Assembly (NCBI RefSeq): GCF_024139115.2
Contig: NC_085141.1
Coordinates: 239,807,047-239,871,046 of the forward strand
DNA length: 64,000 bases
Direction of reading: 5' to 3'
Source: Armigeres subalbatus
Taxonomy: Eukaryota; Arthropoda; Insecta; Diptera; Culicidae
Below, one piece after another: positions 22,168-32,194 of this stretch. Below the pieces are notes generated by a model that saw only the letters and a list, made by a program, of their open reading frames with translations, made no database searches and was not told the origin of the DNA. Position numbers and translations under genes: made by a program. Each line of letters opens with the position of its first letter. Within the stretch, counting starts at the first letter, position 1.

Positions 22168-22481
22168 GTCCTAGGCGAGATGGTCAAGGTGAGGGCACTC
22201 ACGACGGAGGTGAATCTAAGGGTTAAAGACCTGGACGAGATCACCGAAGTCGAAGAGCTCGTCACGGCACTGCGGCAACAGCTACGGAAAGGTCCGGCAG
22301 GGACGCAGGTGTAGTAGCATGAAGTCTGAGGTAAATAAAATAATAAAATGAGTAAACATGTCTTAACAGTGCATCTTCGTGATCATCATCATCTTGGTGA
22401 CAGGAACGATGAGATGAAAATTTGAATGGGTCTACTATGATGCTGTTGGTAAGAAAGGGAGGAACTATTGGCGTTGTAATA

Positions 22482-22484
<3 letters not shown>

Positions 22485-22548
<64 letters not shown>
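22485..22548 (+). repeat. (GA)32 microsatellite
   Basis: Uninterrupted GA dinucleotides over about 64 bp. Its perfection suggests it is highly length-variable. Confidence 0.95.
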
Positions 22549-22551
<3 letters not shown>

Positions 22552-22596
22552 TTCATTGCTTGTTGTTATGAATGTTGGTTGTTGCAGCAATATATA

Positions 22597-23408
22597 ATGG
22601 AACGTACACACGGTCAAGCAGTTCGACCAACATTGACTCCACCTCCCGTTTATTCAAACATTCATCAATTTTTATCAACACCGACACGAACAATCAATTT
22701 ATTCGACCAACAATATCACACACGAACGACCGAAGCACCAACTCGAGCACCAACCATCAAAAAATATATGGGGGTTTGTGCAACTTCACTACAAATGCTC
22801 AAACATGTTCGGCGAACCTTGACTCCACCCCCGACAACTCAAACCAAAATCAAACCGTTTTAATTTTTTCCAACCGAGCCGCCAACTGTCAAATGGTTGT
22901 TCGAACAACTTCACACACGTTCCAACAAAGCAGCAACCGAAGCGTTTTCTTGGGGGTGGAGTCAATGTTCGTCGAACTGCTTGACTGGTGTGTACGTAGC
23001 ATAATGCAACGTACACACCAGTCAAGCAGTTTGACGAACATTGACTCCGCCCCCAAGAAAACGCTTCGATTGCTGCTTTGTTTGAACGTGTGTGAAGTTG
23101 TTCGAACAACCATTTGACAGTTGGCGGCTCGGTTGGAAAAAATTAAAACGGTTTGATTTTGGTTTGAGTTGTCGGGGGTGGAGTCAAGGTTCGCCGAACA
23201 TGTTTGAGCATTTGTAGTGAAGTTGCACAAACCCCCATATATTTTTGATGGTTGGTGCTCAAGTTGGCGCTTCGGTCGTTCGTGTGTGATATTGTTGGTC
23301 GAATTAATTGATTGTTCGTGCCGCTGTTGGTAAAACTGGATGGATGTTTGAATAAACGAGAGGTGGAGTCAATGTTGGTCAAACTGCTTGACCGTGTGTA
23401 CGTTCCAT
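22597..23408. mobile_element. Inverted dimer of a 400-bp TIR element (palindrome of palindromes)
   Basis: Two arms, 22597-22997 and 23009-23408, are near-perfect reverse complements around an 11-bp spacer AGCATAATGCA. Each arm is itself bounded by ~45-bp inverted repeats. The left end begins ACGTACACACGGTCAAGCAG and the complement of the right end begins ACGTACACACCAGTCAAGCA, both then running into TTCGAC, an AACATTGACTCCACC word and more. A third related word (AACCTTGACTCCACCCCC) sits in the middle of each arm. There is no coding content. The whole forms an 812-bp hairpin. No TSD could be assigned because the junction words (ATGGAACG/CGTTCCAT) are themselves symmetrical. Confidence 0.85.
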
Positions 23409-23632
23409 AAAAATTCGAAACGCACCAACATTGAAATGTGAAACTCGGGATGCTGCCTAAAAAAAACATGTTTCCGTTCGACTTCCGTTATGTGTAGAAC
23501 TGTACCGCATCTTCATTCTGTAGGCGATTTTTGAAGCGATAGCACGCGTTTCGTTTTGTGGATTGGCTGGATATTTGGATTACCAGCCAAATAGGTTGAT
23601 TTCGCCGATCAGCGTCACGACAGCAGGTAGCA

Positions 23633-23962
23633 TTGGTTCGGCTATCTGCAGCGGACGCCTCCAAGGTAGTCAAGTTAGGGAGCGTCAAGGTGGGATGGTC
23701 GGTATACCCTGTGCGCATATACGAGCAACCCGAAGTTTGCTTCAAGTGCCTGGAACCGGGGCACAAGCAATGGGACTGCAAAGGCCCTGACAGAAGCAAT
23801 CTCTGCCGACGCTGCGGATTGGAGGGACATAAGGCACAATGTTGCACGAACCCTCCCAATTGTTTGATTTGTTTGTTCACAGCTTTGCTGGACAGCAAGC
23901 ACCCCATGGGGAGTTCGATGTGCACGGCGTTTAAGCGTGCTGCAAAATCAAAGTGCAGGTAA
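23633..23962 (+). pseudogene. R1-clade ORF1 C-terminal fragment with CCHC zinc knuckles
   Basis: Encodes the end of a gag-like ORF1 protein. A lead-in VRLSAADASKVVKLGSVKVG precedes two CCHC zinc knuckles, CFKCLEPGHKQWDC and CRRCGLEGHKAQCC, followed by a CLIC pair. The frame ends at TAA 23960-23962. Such knuckles bind the element RNA in retrotransposon ribonucleoproteins. The 5' part of the ORF is missing, and the sequence upstream (23409-23630) is not ORF1. It is followed at once by an ORF2 remnant whose start overlaps this stop. Confidence 0.8.
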
Positions 23963-24232
23963 CGCAGCTGGCTTGCTCGGCCTTGCCCGAGTGTTTGGTG
24001 TGCGCAGGTTTAGAGGAAACGGCGGAGCACATGTTGTTCGTGTGCTCACGTTTTCGCGCAATGCGTGACCAAATGCTTGCCACATGTGGTCTGGGCACTA
24101 CCCCGGACAACCTAGTTCGGAGGATGTGTAAAGATGAAGTTGGCTGGAACGCCGTTTTATCGGCTATCGCCCAAATCGTCTCGGAGCTACACAGAAGGTG
24201 GCGCGTGGACTCAAGGATGGCTAGTCCAGGCG
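23953..24232 (+). pseudogene. R1-clade ORF2 C-terminus fused to ORF2 start by internal deletion
   Basis: The frame begins at the position of an ORF2 start overlapping the ORF1 stop (first codons V/M-Q-V-T-Q) and jumps directly to the C-terminal domain of ORF2. That domain shows CLVCAGLEETAEHMLFVC, a C-x2-C-x7-H-x4-C zinc motif, then the helical RRWRVDSRM. About 3 kb encoding endonuclease and RT are absent. The fragment is thus an internally deleted copy, a configuration that could arise by template switching or by deletion. Beyond about 24232 the frame stays open by chance into the 3' untranslated region. Confidence 0.7.
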
Positions 24233-24910
24233 CAAATAAGAGGTGGTCCAAGGGATCGGAGTCGGCTTCATGGGTCATACCGGTGGTCATGCTCTGTGGT
24301 CGAACTCGATCCTTTTATCGAACAAGTGGCCGCGCGAAGAACAACATGGTATCGTCGCTTTCGCGGCGTCGGTCAACCGGGCGGGTTCCGAGCCCGAGGA
24401 CGGAAAGGGGTCCTCGTCAAGGCTGGGGCAGGCGTAGGCCTCGCGTCGGCAAGTCCCTCTGTGTGCTGGCGAATAGGCCCTATCGCAGAAAGGTCAATTT
24501 GGGATGCACGCGGCATCATCATTCTTGATACCAGTCGTGCAGAGGGAAGCAGGCGCGAAGTCGACCCTTCCCACCTTCCGAGGACATAGGGCGTGGTAAG
24601 GCCACCTGGAAATCCGGCAACGCGCTGGCACGATACCATGGTGTTCTTCTAAAAAAGCGAGTTACGATGTACGGTGCTGCAAGGACACGCAGCTAACCTT
24701 GAGGGTGCGTTGTGCACTGGCCCCCCTTTGAAGCATTATTTTCTGGTTGTACCGAAGGGACTATGGGCTTGGCGGCAATGGAAACGGTTTAGCGGGTCGG
24801 GGATGTAGTCCTGCCTCCCTCGGTGATCCCTAACCCCGCACTTCCTGGCCAACCCAGGATGTCTGTTGAGCAGATTCCCCCTCCATTGTTTAGGAAGAAA
24901 AAAAAAACCA
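24233..24910 (+). other. Probable 3' UTR of the R1-like copy, ending in A-run
   Basis: GC-richer sequence without coherent coding content, following the ORF2 C-terminus. It ends around 24897-24908 in GGAAGAAAAAAAAAACC, which I take as the 3' terminus. The next base pairs start a different segment. Confidence 0.5.
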
Positions 24911-25553
24911 TATGAATCTGGGCTGCGAAATGGTGAGTTGACATCTGGGAAGGAGCGACCTACACAGCTCTGGTCCACACAAGTTCCAATCCCACGCTTC
25001 CACGGGTCTTCCGATGACAATTGACCGCCAGCTAAGGGTTGCGTACTTAGCTGGTAGTGCAGCCTGGGCACTGTTGTCCTTCTGACATCAGCTAGAGTGA
25101 GTGGGTGCGACCAACGGGACCATCGTCCCTAACCCCTAATCCCAAGGCGTTAAGCGACCCGTGCCGAGGGGATACATGGCCAGGGGGGTGAAATAATAAG
25201 CTAGGCCTTTAACGGAGCCTGTGGGGTACCTGGGCACCCTCCATAGTAATTGTCCCTTACCGCGTCATGCTGGGCTCTGGCGTGGTGGACCTCTTTTCCC
25301 GAGCAACTCGTGGGACCAAAATGGAAAACCAAGTCAATTCTTCAATCAGTGGTAGTAGTGTAGGCGACAACCCCTTCGCAAGAGGTGGGTTGTTCAGGTC
25401 TCCGCCTAGGAGGCCAGAGGCAATAGTCGGCAGCTCAGTGCGCAGCGCCAGTGTGGGTCACTTAACCATCTCCCAGGCTCCGCCGGTAGAGGTTATAGAC
25501 GGCCCATGGCTTGTGAAGGCGATGAACCGCAAACGCGATGAGCTTCGGCAACC
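24911..25553 (+). pseudogene. R1-like 5' UTR and ORF1 start, truncated by satellite
   Basis: A G/C-rich leader is followed by an ATG at 25321 that opens MENQVNSSISGSSVGDNPFA, a Ser/Arg/Pro-rich N-terminus as in R1-clade ORF1 proteins, and ends at ...AMNRKRDELRQPK where satellite sequence takes over (25553). A longer frame begins at 25267. The arrangement, a 3' end followed by the 5' end of a related element, suggests two adjacent copies. The protein is about 78 residues of a normally several-hundred-residue ORF1. Confidence 0.55.
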
Positions 25554-25762
25554 AAAATTACATAGAATCATGCAATATGGGTAATACTATGGGATAGACT
25601 ATCGATCCGGTACGATGAGTAGAGTATGAAAATTGATGTTTGACGCCAGTTTGAAATTCAAAATGGTGGACCAAAAATACAAGATGGTCGCCACTTCGGC
25701 AATAAAAATCACATAAAATCATGCAATATGGGTATGTATCGATTGGGCTCGATTGCTTGTAT

Positions 25763-25935
25763 ACTATTTCGCCGAAAAACATTTCGAGGAATTTATTTTC
25801 GCAGTACGACATTCCGCGGAATGTACCAAATTTCCGAAACACATTTCGCGGAATGCACCTTTTTTCCGAAAGACATTTCGCAGAATGTACATTTTCACCG
25901 AAATTCATTCCGCGGAATGCCATTTGGCGGAATTC
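25763..25935 (+). repeat. Five ~32-bp units with TTCCGCGGAA palindromes
   Basis: Tandem units of the form CGAAAnACATTTCGCGGAATG followed by a T-rich spacer, period about 32 bp. Each unit centres on a dyad such as ATTCCGCGGAAT. A regular array of dyads could bind a protein, but nothing in the window shows that. Confidence 0.75.
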
Positions 25936-26029
25936 AGTTAGAATAATTATCATTGAAATATTTACCGATTTCTGCTTAATTACATGCAATCCGGGTTAAA
26001 TTCTTTTGGATTGTGATTTAAATAATGAA

Positions 26030-26725
26030 AGAAGGTAATGCTTTCTTTGAATGACCGCATCCGGTCGATATAACGCAAAGTGAGAAAACAATGCCTTATT
26101 GTTATACGTTTGCTCGGTATAAAGAAAAGAAAAGAGGTAGTCCCTTCTATTAATTAACGCATCTGCCCGGTATAAAGCAAAGGGATAGGGTAATACCTAC
26201 TTGGAATGGATGCGTCTGCCCTAAAGATGGTCGGGCTTCGCATTTTGCAAACCCGAACCCGATTTGTAAATTTCCTTAAAACCCGGACCCAACCAAAACC
26301 CGGAATACATTTGTTTATCAAATCCGAACCGAACCCTTTTCTCAAACCCGAAGCAAACCCGTTGGGTTCGTGTTCGTCTGCCCGGTGTAAGGTGAAAGGA
26401 TAATGTCTTTTTCTTTATAGAACGCATCTGCCCGGAATAAGGCGAAGGGAGGAGTAACGCCTTCTTTAAATGTATGTATCTGCCGGTATAAGGCGAAAGG
26501 AGTTAATAATGCCTGCTTTAAAAGTACGCGTCTGTACGGTATAAGGCGAAAGGAGTTAATAATACCTTTTTTGAAAAAAACGCGTCTATCCAGTATAAGG
26601 CGAAGGAAGGGGTAACGCCTTCTTTAAATGGATGCATCTGCCTGGTATACGACGAAAGGAGCCGATAATGCTTTCTTTATTAGAACGCGCCTGCCCGCTA
26701 TAAGGTGAAGGAAGGGGTTACAACT
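26030..26725 (+). repeat. ~62-bp minisatellite (GTCTGCCCGGTATAAGGCGAAAGG)
   Basis: About ten diverged units carrying CATCTGCCCGGTATAAGGCG, then AAAGGAGTTAATAATGCC, then TTCTTTAAA. It lies within the insertion that splits the satellite array and is itself interrupted by a 154-bp element at 26222-26375. Confidence 0.8.
26222..26375. mobile_element. 154-bp hAT-type insertion with 8-bp TSD GTCTGCCC
   Basis: Starts TAAAGATGGTCGGGCTTCGC and ends GTTGGGTTCGTGTTC, with repeated AACCCGAACCCG words inside. GTCTGCCC is duplicated at 26214-26221 and 26376-26383, and removing one copy plus the insert restores a normal minisatellite unit. The TIRs are weak, so hAT membership rests mainly on the 8-bp duplication. 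Confidence 0.65.
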
Positions 26726-27739
26726 TCTTCACATAAAATCATGCAATATGGGTATGTATCGATTGGGCTCGATTAGTAGAACACGAAAATTGATGTTTGA
26801 CGCCATTTTGAAATTTAAAATGGCGGACCGAAAACTCAAGATGGCCGCCGCTTCGGCAACCAAAATCACATAAAATCATGCAATATGGGTGTCTATCGAT
26901 CGGGTACGATGAGTAGAGCATGAAAATTGTTGTTTGACTCCATTTTGAAATTCAAAATGGCGGACTGAAAATTCAAGATGGCCGTAGCTTCGGCAACCAA
27001 AATCACATAAAATCATGAAATATGGGTATGTATCGATTGGGCTCGATTTGACGCCATTTTGAAATTCAAAAAATTCAATATGGCTGCCGCTTCGGCAACC
27101 ATAATCATGCAATATGGGTGTCTATAAATTGGGCACGATCAGTAGAGCACGAAAAGCGATGTTTGGCGCCTTTTTGATAATTAAAATAGCGGACCGAAAA
27201 TTCAAGATGACCGCCGTTTCGGCTACCAAAATCAGTTAAAATCATGCAATATGGGTGTCTATTGATTGGGTACGATGAGTAGAGCACGAAAATTGATGAC
27301 CCCATTTTGAAATTTGAAATGGCGGACCGAAAATTCAAAATGGCCGCCGCTTCGGCAACCAAAATCATATAAAATTATACAATATGGGTGCTTTTCGATC
27401 GGGTATCATGAGTAGAGCACGAAAATTGATGTTTGACGCCATTTTAGATTGATATTTGCATTTATCTTCGATTTAAAAAAAATCGTATAGACTATGCGTA
27501 TTCTGCATATTAAATCCTAAATTTTAAAACATGCAGACAGCTTACATCGTTGTATGCTCTTAAGCATGATACGGCACATTAATTGTTGGTGGATTACGAA
27601 GTGTGCGATGTGGGACGTTGAAATTTATATCTTGTAGAGTTTCGAGGTCGTTGATATTGCCTTCCAACACATCAAATACTAACAACCGTTGAATTTTCTT
27701 CCTTCGGGCCGATAGCGTCTTCGATTTCATCAGCATTAG

Positions 27740-28300
27740 GGCGGTTCACATCTCAAAAATGTTCGAAAATTGCAACTCCCATATGTCTATCAACTATCAA
27801 TTTCTGATGATTTAGGAGTCTTCGCAAAATTTCAGGCAATTTGTAGGTGATTTAGGGGTGACGCAAAGACAATTTATGTTTATATGGGAATTTATTTGGA
27901 AAAAACTATAAATTTGTTTAAAGTGTCATACAAATGTCAAATCGTTTTGAATTCAAATGTACAACCCCAACCTTCATTTTTGGAGTTTTTATAAACGAAT
28001 CCTGGGGATAACGAATTGATTTTGAGATAATTTTCCTATGCTAAGTTTGATGAAACCATTCTAGCCATTTATCTCTGTTCAAAAAAACCTTTAAATCAAC
28101 TCAAAACGATCGAGTTAACCGCAGGTCTCGTTTATATAGATTGCAAAAGTAGATATTGGAGATGTACATTTGAATTCATAACGATTTGACATTTGTAGAA
28201 TGCTTTAAGTTTTTTTTTTTAAATTTCCATATAAACAAAAATTGCCTTTCCCCATCCATAAATCACCTACAAATCACCTGAAATTCTGCCCAAGACCAAG
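27740..28300. mobile_element. Foldback element
   Basis: Arms at about 27820-27965 and 28158-28290 are reverse complements. TTTGTAGGTGATTTA, TGTTTATATGG, ACAAATGTCAAATCGTT and GAATTCAAATGTAC all recur on the other strand. The loop is about 190 bp. It is non-coding. The outer limits are approximate, possibly starting at GGGCGGTTCACATC (27740). Confidence 0.7.
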
Positions 28301-28301
28301 A

Positions 28302-28386
28302 CTGAAGTCAAACATCAGTTTTCATGTTCTTCTCTTCGAGTCCGATCAATAGACGTATGGTTTTATATGACTTTTGTTGCCCAAGC
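28302..28386 (-). repeat. Inverted partial unit of the 130-bp satellite
   Basis: The reverse complement reads CCGCTTGGGCAACAAAAGTC, then ATATAAAACCAT, then TCTATTGATCGG and a tail of the satellite unit. Its inverted orientation across the foldback element suggests a local inversion or a separate insertion. Confidence 0.65.
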
Positions 28387-28754
28387 GGCGTTAACCGCCG
28401 TCAACCACCGTCCGCACCCGTATATCTCTGTTTGAATTTCCAGCAGCACTGCGTTCAATTGGACTGCTTTTTGCCCAAACCCGAAAACCTGGTTTGTAAA
28501 ATACCGTGTTCGGTTTGCTAAAACCGAACCGAGCACACGGTTCAAATTGCGTGTACTCGAACCTAAACTTGAGCACCGGTATGAATGGTGTTGACAGCCT
28601 CGGTTCGGTTTTCGAGAACAGCACCCGTGTTGTGGTTTTGGTTTCGTGAACCATGTGCAGGAAACCAAAACCGAACACGGGCTGCACCGCACACGAAGAA
28701 TTTTGAACCAAACCAGCACATGTATGCACCGGTTGGTTCAGTTGCCCATCTCTG
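28387..28754. mobile_element. Repeat rich in GGTTCGG/CCGAACC with a GTTGCCCATCTCTG end
   Basis: Many inverted copies of ACCGAACC/GGTTCGGT and AACCAAACC words. The right edge, GTTGCCCATCTCTG (CAGAGATGGGCAAC on the other strand), resembles a hAT-type terminus. It abuts the R1 RT fragment at 28755. The left end was not resolved. It shares the 'AACCCGAA' vocabulary with 26222-26375. Confidence 0.5.
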
Positions 28755-30170
28755 ACTGTTGGACATCATCCTCGATAATGTCGCAACAGCAGCCGAAGCC
28801 CTCTTGCACGCATAGTCGACATGGCTGGCGAAGGTCAGCTTGTCGTCTATTACGACCCCAAGGAGATTCAAACTCCGTTTTGATGCGATCGCGACTTCAC
28901 CCACGTGAATCACTGCATGTTGAACCGACTTGCGGTTGTTGATAATAATCACCTCCGTCTTATGTTGAGCGAGCTGCAGGCCTCTAGCACTCATCCAATT
29001 CTCCACCATGCTGATCGCGTGTGCTGCGGTCAGTTCTACCTCGGGAATTGACTCCCCGTAGACCTCAAAGGTTACGTAATCTGCGAAACCGATTTTCTTA
29101 ACACTAGGAGGGAACTTTAGCTTCAGAACCACGTCATACATAAGGTTCCATAGTACCGGGCCCAGTATTGAACCTTGTGGAACTCCTGCGGTAATAGGTA
29201 CGCTTCTCTGACCGGCATCGGTCTGTATAATAGTACACGGTTGTGGAAATAGCTTCCCAAAATCCAGTACAGGCCCACCGGCAGACTAAGCCGGTGTAAC
29301 AAGAGCGCGATGGCATCCCAGCTTGCGCTGTTGAATGCGTTATTCACATAAAGTGTCACTAAAGCACAGTACATATCGAATACCTCGCCTTTTCTGTTGG
29401 ATTGCTAGCTCGGCGGCCTTTACCACCGAATTAATAGCGTCCAACGTGCACTTACCCTTGCGAGAACCGAACTGATTGCTAGACAGGCCGTTCGTACCCT
29501 CTCAGTACAGGGTCAGCCTGTTGAGGATGTCTATAAGACAGATTGATTTATGCGCCGATGGGTCACCCGGTGGCTTCCCGGTCTTCGACAACAACACCAG
29601 TTTCATTGTTTTCCATCTTTCGGGGAATCTACACTCATCTAGGCATCTTTACATAGCTAGCCTGAACATGTTCGGGTTCGCTATGATTGCTGCCTGCCAT
29701 TTTTCGGCAGGGCTTTCCTCGGCATGGTGGCGTCACACGCGCGTGATAGGACAGCTACCAACGCATCCCCGCTTAGACCTTCAGTGTTGGCTTCCAGTCC
29801 CAGGGCCGCGGTGAAAACTTTGCTGTCGAAGTGATTGGTTCTCCACCCCCGGACCTGACAGGGATACCCGGACCTCGGATGTTGCACGCCATAGTTGATC
29901 TTAAAGCGAATTGCTAGATGATCACTATGGGTGTAACCCTCGTCCAAGTCTGGTGCCAGACCAGGACTGACAAACTTTACGTCAATCCATGATTCGACCC
30001 CGTTCCTTCTGAACGTGTCAGCGGAACCATCATTGACTAGCACTGCGTCGAGCTTCGCTAGCTCCTCTAGTAAGGCTTGACCCCTTCGATTGGTGCAGCG
30101 GCTGCCCCACTCTAAGCGTGCCCAAGCGTTAAAATCTCCTGCTATGACGACCGTTGTGGAGAGCGTTGGA
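28755..30170 (-). pseudogene. R1-clade ORF2 fragment (endonuclease C-terminus to RT)
   Basis: Read on the minus strand, about 30170-29681 encodes the end of an APE-type endonuclease: VVIAGDFNAWA upstream, then GVESWIDVKFVSP and YTHSDHLAIRFKI with the SDH catalytic wording. 29374-29123 gives the RT palm start, YCALVTLYVNNAFNSASWDA. 29141-28760 continues FPPSVKKIGFADYVTFEVYG, ARGLQLAQHKTEVIIINNRK and LLGVVIDDKLTF. At least two frameshifts and a deletion between endonuclease and RT are present. The YADD-type box reads FADYV, so the second catalytic Asp is lost. Truncated at both ends; inactive. Confidence 0.85.
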
Positions 30171-31318
30171 ACACAATAAATCGTTAACTCATTATGCTAG
30201 CGGTTAATGTGTCAATTGTGTTCTTCGCTAATTCATTACTTTTTAATCCCCTTTCCCATAATACTGTACTGGTACCTCTACTTGAATGTCATCTTCTATT
30301 CAAGCCATCAATAACCAGAATAGTATCTCCTAAAGTATGTGCTATACTGAGTAAAGGTCAAATTTCAGTCCAACTGCAATATCTATAACCTTTAAGTTAT
30401 CTCCACTGTGCCAATCTCCCAGCAGGAATCACAACTGAGATCAAATACTAACCGTGAGCCTGCTGATCCCTGGATATTGTCATTATTCCACTCTAGGCGA
30501 TTCATTTGAGTTTCTGACATTTGTGCACATAAGGCTTGAAGCCACATGAGCCAGATGGTGTTTCGCCTATTACAGTGACAGTGCACCATCAGACATTAGA
30601 AAAAAAAGCAGAATAGGAAAAATACTCTTTTATCAAACTGGCACGTTCTCGGTCGGTTGATACTATGTCACTGGCTGGTGGATGGACATAAAATGGTTTC
30701 AGTGTTTATGTCGGGACCCCTCCATGGTGTGTTGTCAACTCTTCAATCGTTCTGGCTGGCAAACAAGTAGGCAGTCGTTTGATGGTCACAGCGGGACCAC
30801 ATTGCGATGGTAAAGCAACATATATAGAACAAACTTCAATGAAGATGGCTCGACTTGGAGCGAGCTAAAGGATCGTAAAGTTTGATGCGGCCGTGGGATG
30901 TGTTATTATGAATGGACAGTAGACTGCGGGACAGATATTTACGATGGCTTCCTACCAGCAGTACATTTTCTTTGAGGCACATTTACGGTATTCTGCAGTA
31001 AATTGGTCCCAGCGCAAGACGACTTAATTACATGTCTCTGACTTATCGTATATTGGGGCAGATCATGATTTAACGATGATGAGATTGCAGACGATAGCAG
31101 TGCAGTTACCTTGTTGAAGTATGAATAAAGTTTGTTGTTGTTATTTTTGTTAAAGTATAAACAAGCTGATATGCCTTCTCGAAAAATACATTCATCTACT
31201 GTGCCGAAAATTCGTCCAAAGCGTTCCAACATCACGCGGTTTGTATTCAAAAAAATATGAAGATTGAGGTAGACCGAAAATTTATAAAATCTATCAGCGT
31301 AAAAAGCGACCCCAATGT
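30171..31318. other. 1.1 kb without recognised feature
   Basis: Mixed-composition sequence. Minus-strand frames 30392-30589 and 30939-31250 are the longest and match nothing I know. A host exon, an unknown repeat or unique DNA are all possible. Confidence 0.35.
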
Positions 31319-31397
31319 ACTGCCGTCATACGCATATTTGTCCCATGTTTGCTGGGATTTCCTATATACATGGGACAGTTATGCGTATAACGGCAGT
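31319..31397. mobile_element. 79-bp hairpin element
   Basis: Arms ACTGCCGTCATACGCATA...TCCCATGT and ACATGGGA...TTATGCGTATAACGGCAGT pair almost completely around a ~20-nt loop. Its size and symmetry are typical of the smallest inverted-repeat elements. The TSD is ambiguous because the flanks (TGT/GTA) extend the symmetry. Confidence 0.75.
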
Positions 31398-32194
31398 GTA
31401 GGTAACACAAATCGTTTATTATTTTATCTATTATTAAACCGTTCATTGGGAGCACACATCCATGATTCTCTAATGATACCACACGCAATTTGCCTTTCCT
31501 GCTTTCGAAACTCATCCAAAATGGGATTTTATGTTACTCTGGCTTCCTCCGAGAGACAATCACAGTAGTCAGTAGAATTATGTTCCCAAGCGTTACTCCG
31601 CTACAGACCGGGAAACCCGTCAACTTTCCATCTATCCTGTCTCTGAAGAAGGGCAAGGAATCACCACGACACTCCGGGATGCCAATTTCCATTCTCGTTT
31701 CGCTTGCTTCTCGTACATAATTACAACTCGTGCGTGGTGAAGTGACAATTTTCCGGATTGCCATCTGGGACGTAACAAGGCGGAACTGGTGTAAGAGTGT
31801 GCGTGCTTTTCCATTTCCATGCCCATTCGCCGCCACTTTGGAGGCGCGTCACAGTTGTCAACGAGTCTTGTCCTTCTCGTCACGGCTTAGGACTTTTGAC
31901 GGACTGAAGAAGTGAGAGCGTCTATATGGAAGATGGAACGAAATAGGGCCATAAATAGTCATCCCCGTGAAAGTCCGTGGACGTCAAGATTGAGTCAGTG
32001 ACTGAGATAACAGAAAAAACACTTATGCAAAGATATAATGCCGTTAAGGGAATGCTCAGCTTGAAAAAAAAAACCGTTGTACCTATCGACCGATCGGCGG
32101 TCTTATGTATTTTTCGTCCATTTGTAACTGTTACTGTCACATCACTGAAAGTGATTTACATACGCTACGGTTGAGAAAACGTAAATTTGGTTTA
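31398..32194. other. No gene recognised
   Basis: About 800 bp of moderately GC-balanced sequence. Several short frames on both strands (for example 31257-31568, 31534-31836) overlap one another and show no domain. Confidence 0.4.

Larger units (their letters stand above)
19711..22314 (+). pseudogene. R1-clade ORF1 (gag-like) fragment split by a hAT insertion
   Basis: Two exon-like pieces, 19711-19796 and 22176-22314, join in frame across the hAT element 19797-22167 once one TSD copy is removed. The frame reads through AAYKKLAEEVLG, then EMVKVRALTTEVNLRVKDLD and EITEVEELVTALRQQL, ending at TAG 22312-22314. The 'VKDLDEIT..EEL..AL' wording resembles the central part of ORF1 proteins of R1-clade LINEs, an RNA-binding gag-like protein. 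The piece carrying the zinc knuckles is missing here, but a separate fragment of such a protein lies at 23633-23962. It is inactive: both ends are missing and it has been interrupted. Confidence 0.7.
25555..27465 (+). repeat. ~130-bp satellite array, interrupted
   Basis: Direct units each containing AAAATCACATAAAATCATGC, AATATGGGT, a TCGAT(T/C)GGG box, GAGTAGAGCA, TTGACGCCATTTTGAAATTC and AAAATGGCGGACCGAAAA. Units start near 25555, 25706, 26729, 26867, 26999, 27104, 27229 and 27358, so periods run about 105-150 bp. The array is broken at about 25754-26728 by two unrelated minisatellites. Minus-strand open frames (26739-27368) repeat the same peptide and are by-products. One more unit lies inverted at 28302-28386. 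Confidence 0.88.

Noticed and set aside
22572..23469. Mirror-image open frames of 100-180 codons
   Set aside because: The same peptides appear on opposite strands because the region is an inverted repeat. No domain.
26739..27368. Minus-strand repeated-peptide open frames
   Set aside because: They are the satellite unit translated, with the same peptide each time and no independent evidence of coding.
25555..27465. CRISPR-like array
   Set aside because: The repeats are long, diverged satellite units without short identical repeats and unique spacers, and the genome is eukaryotic.
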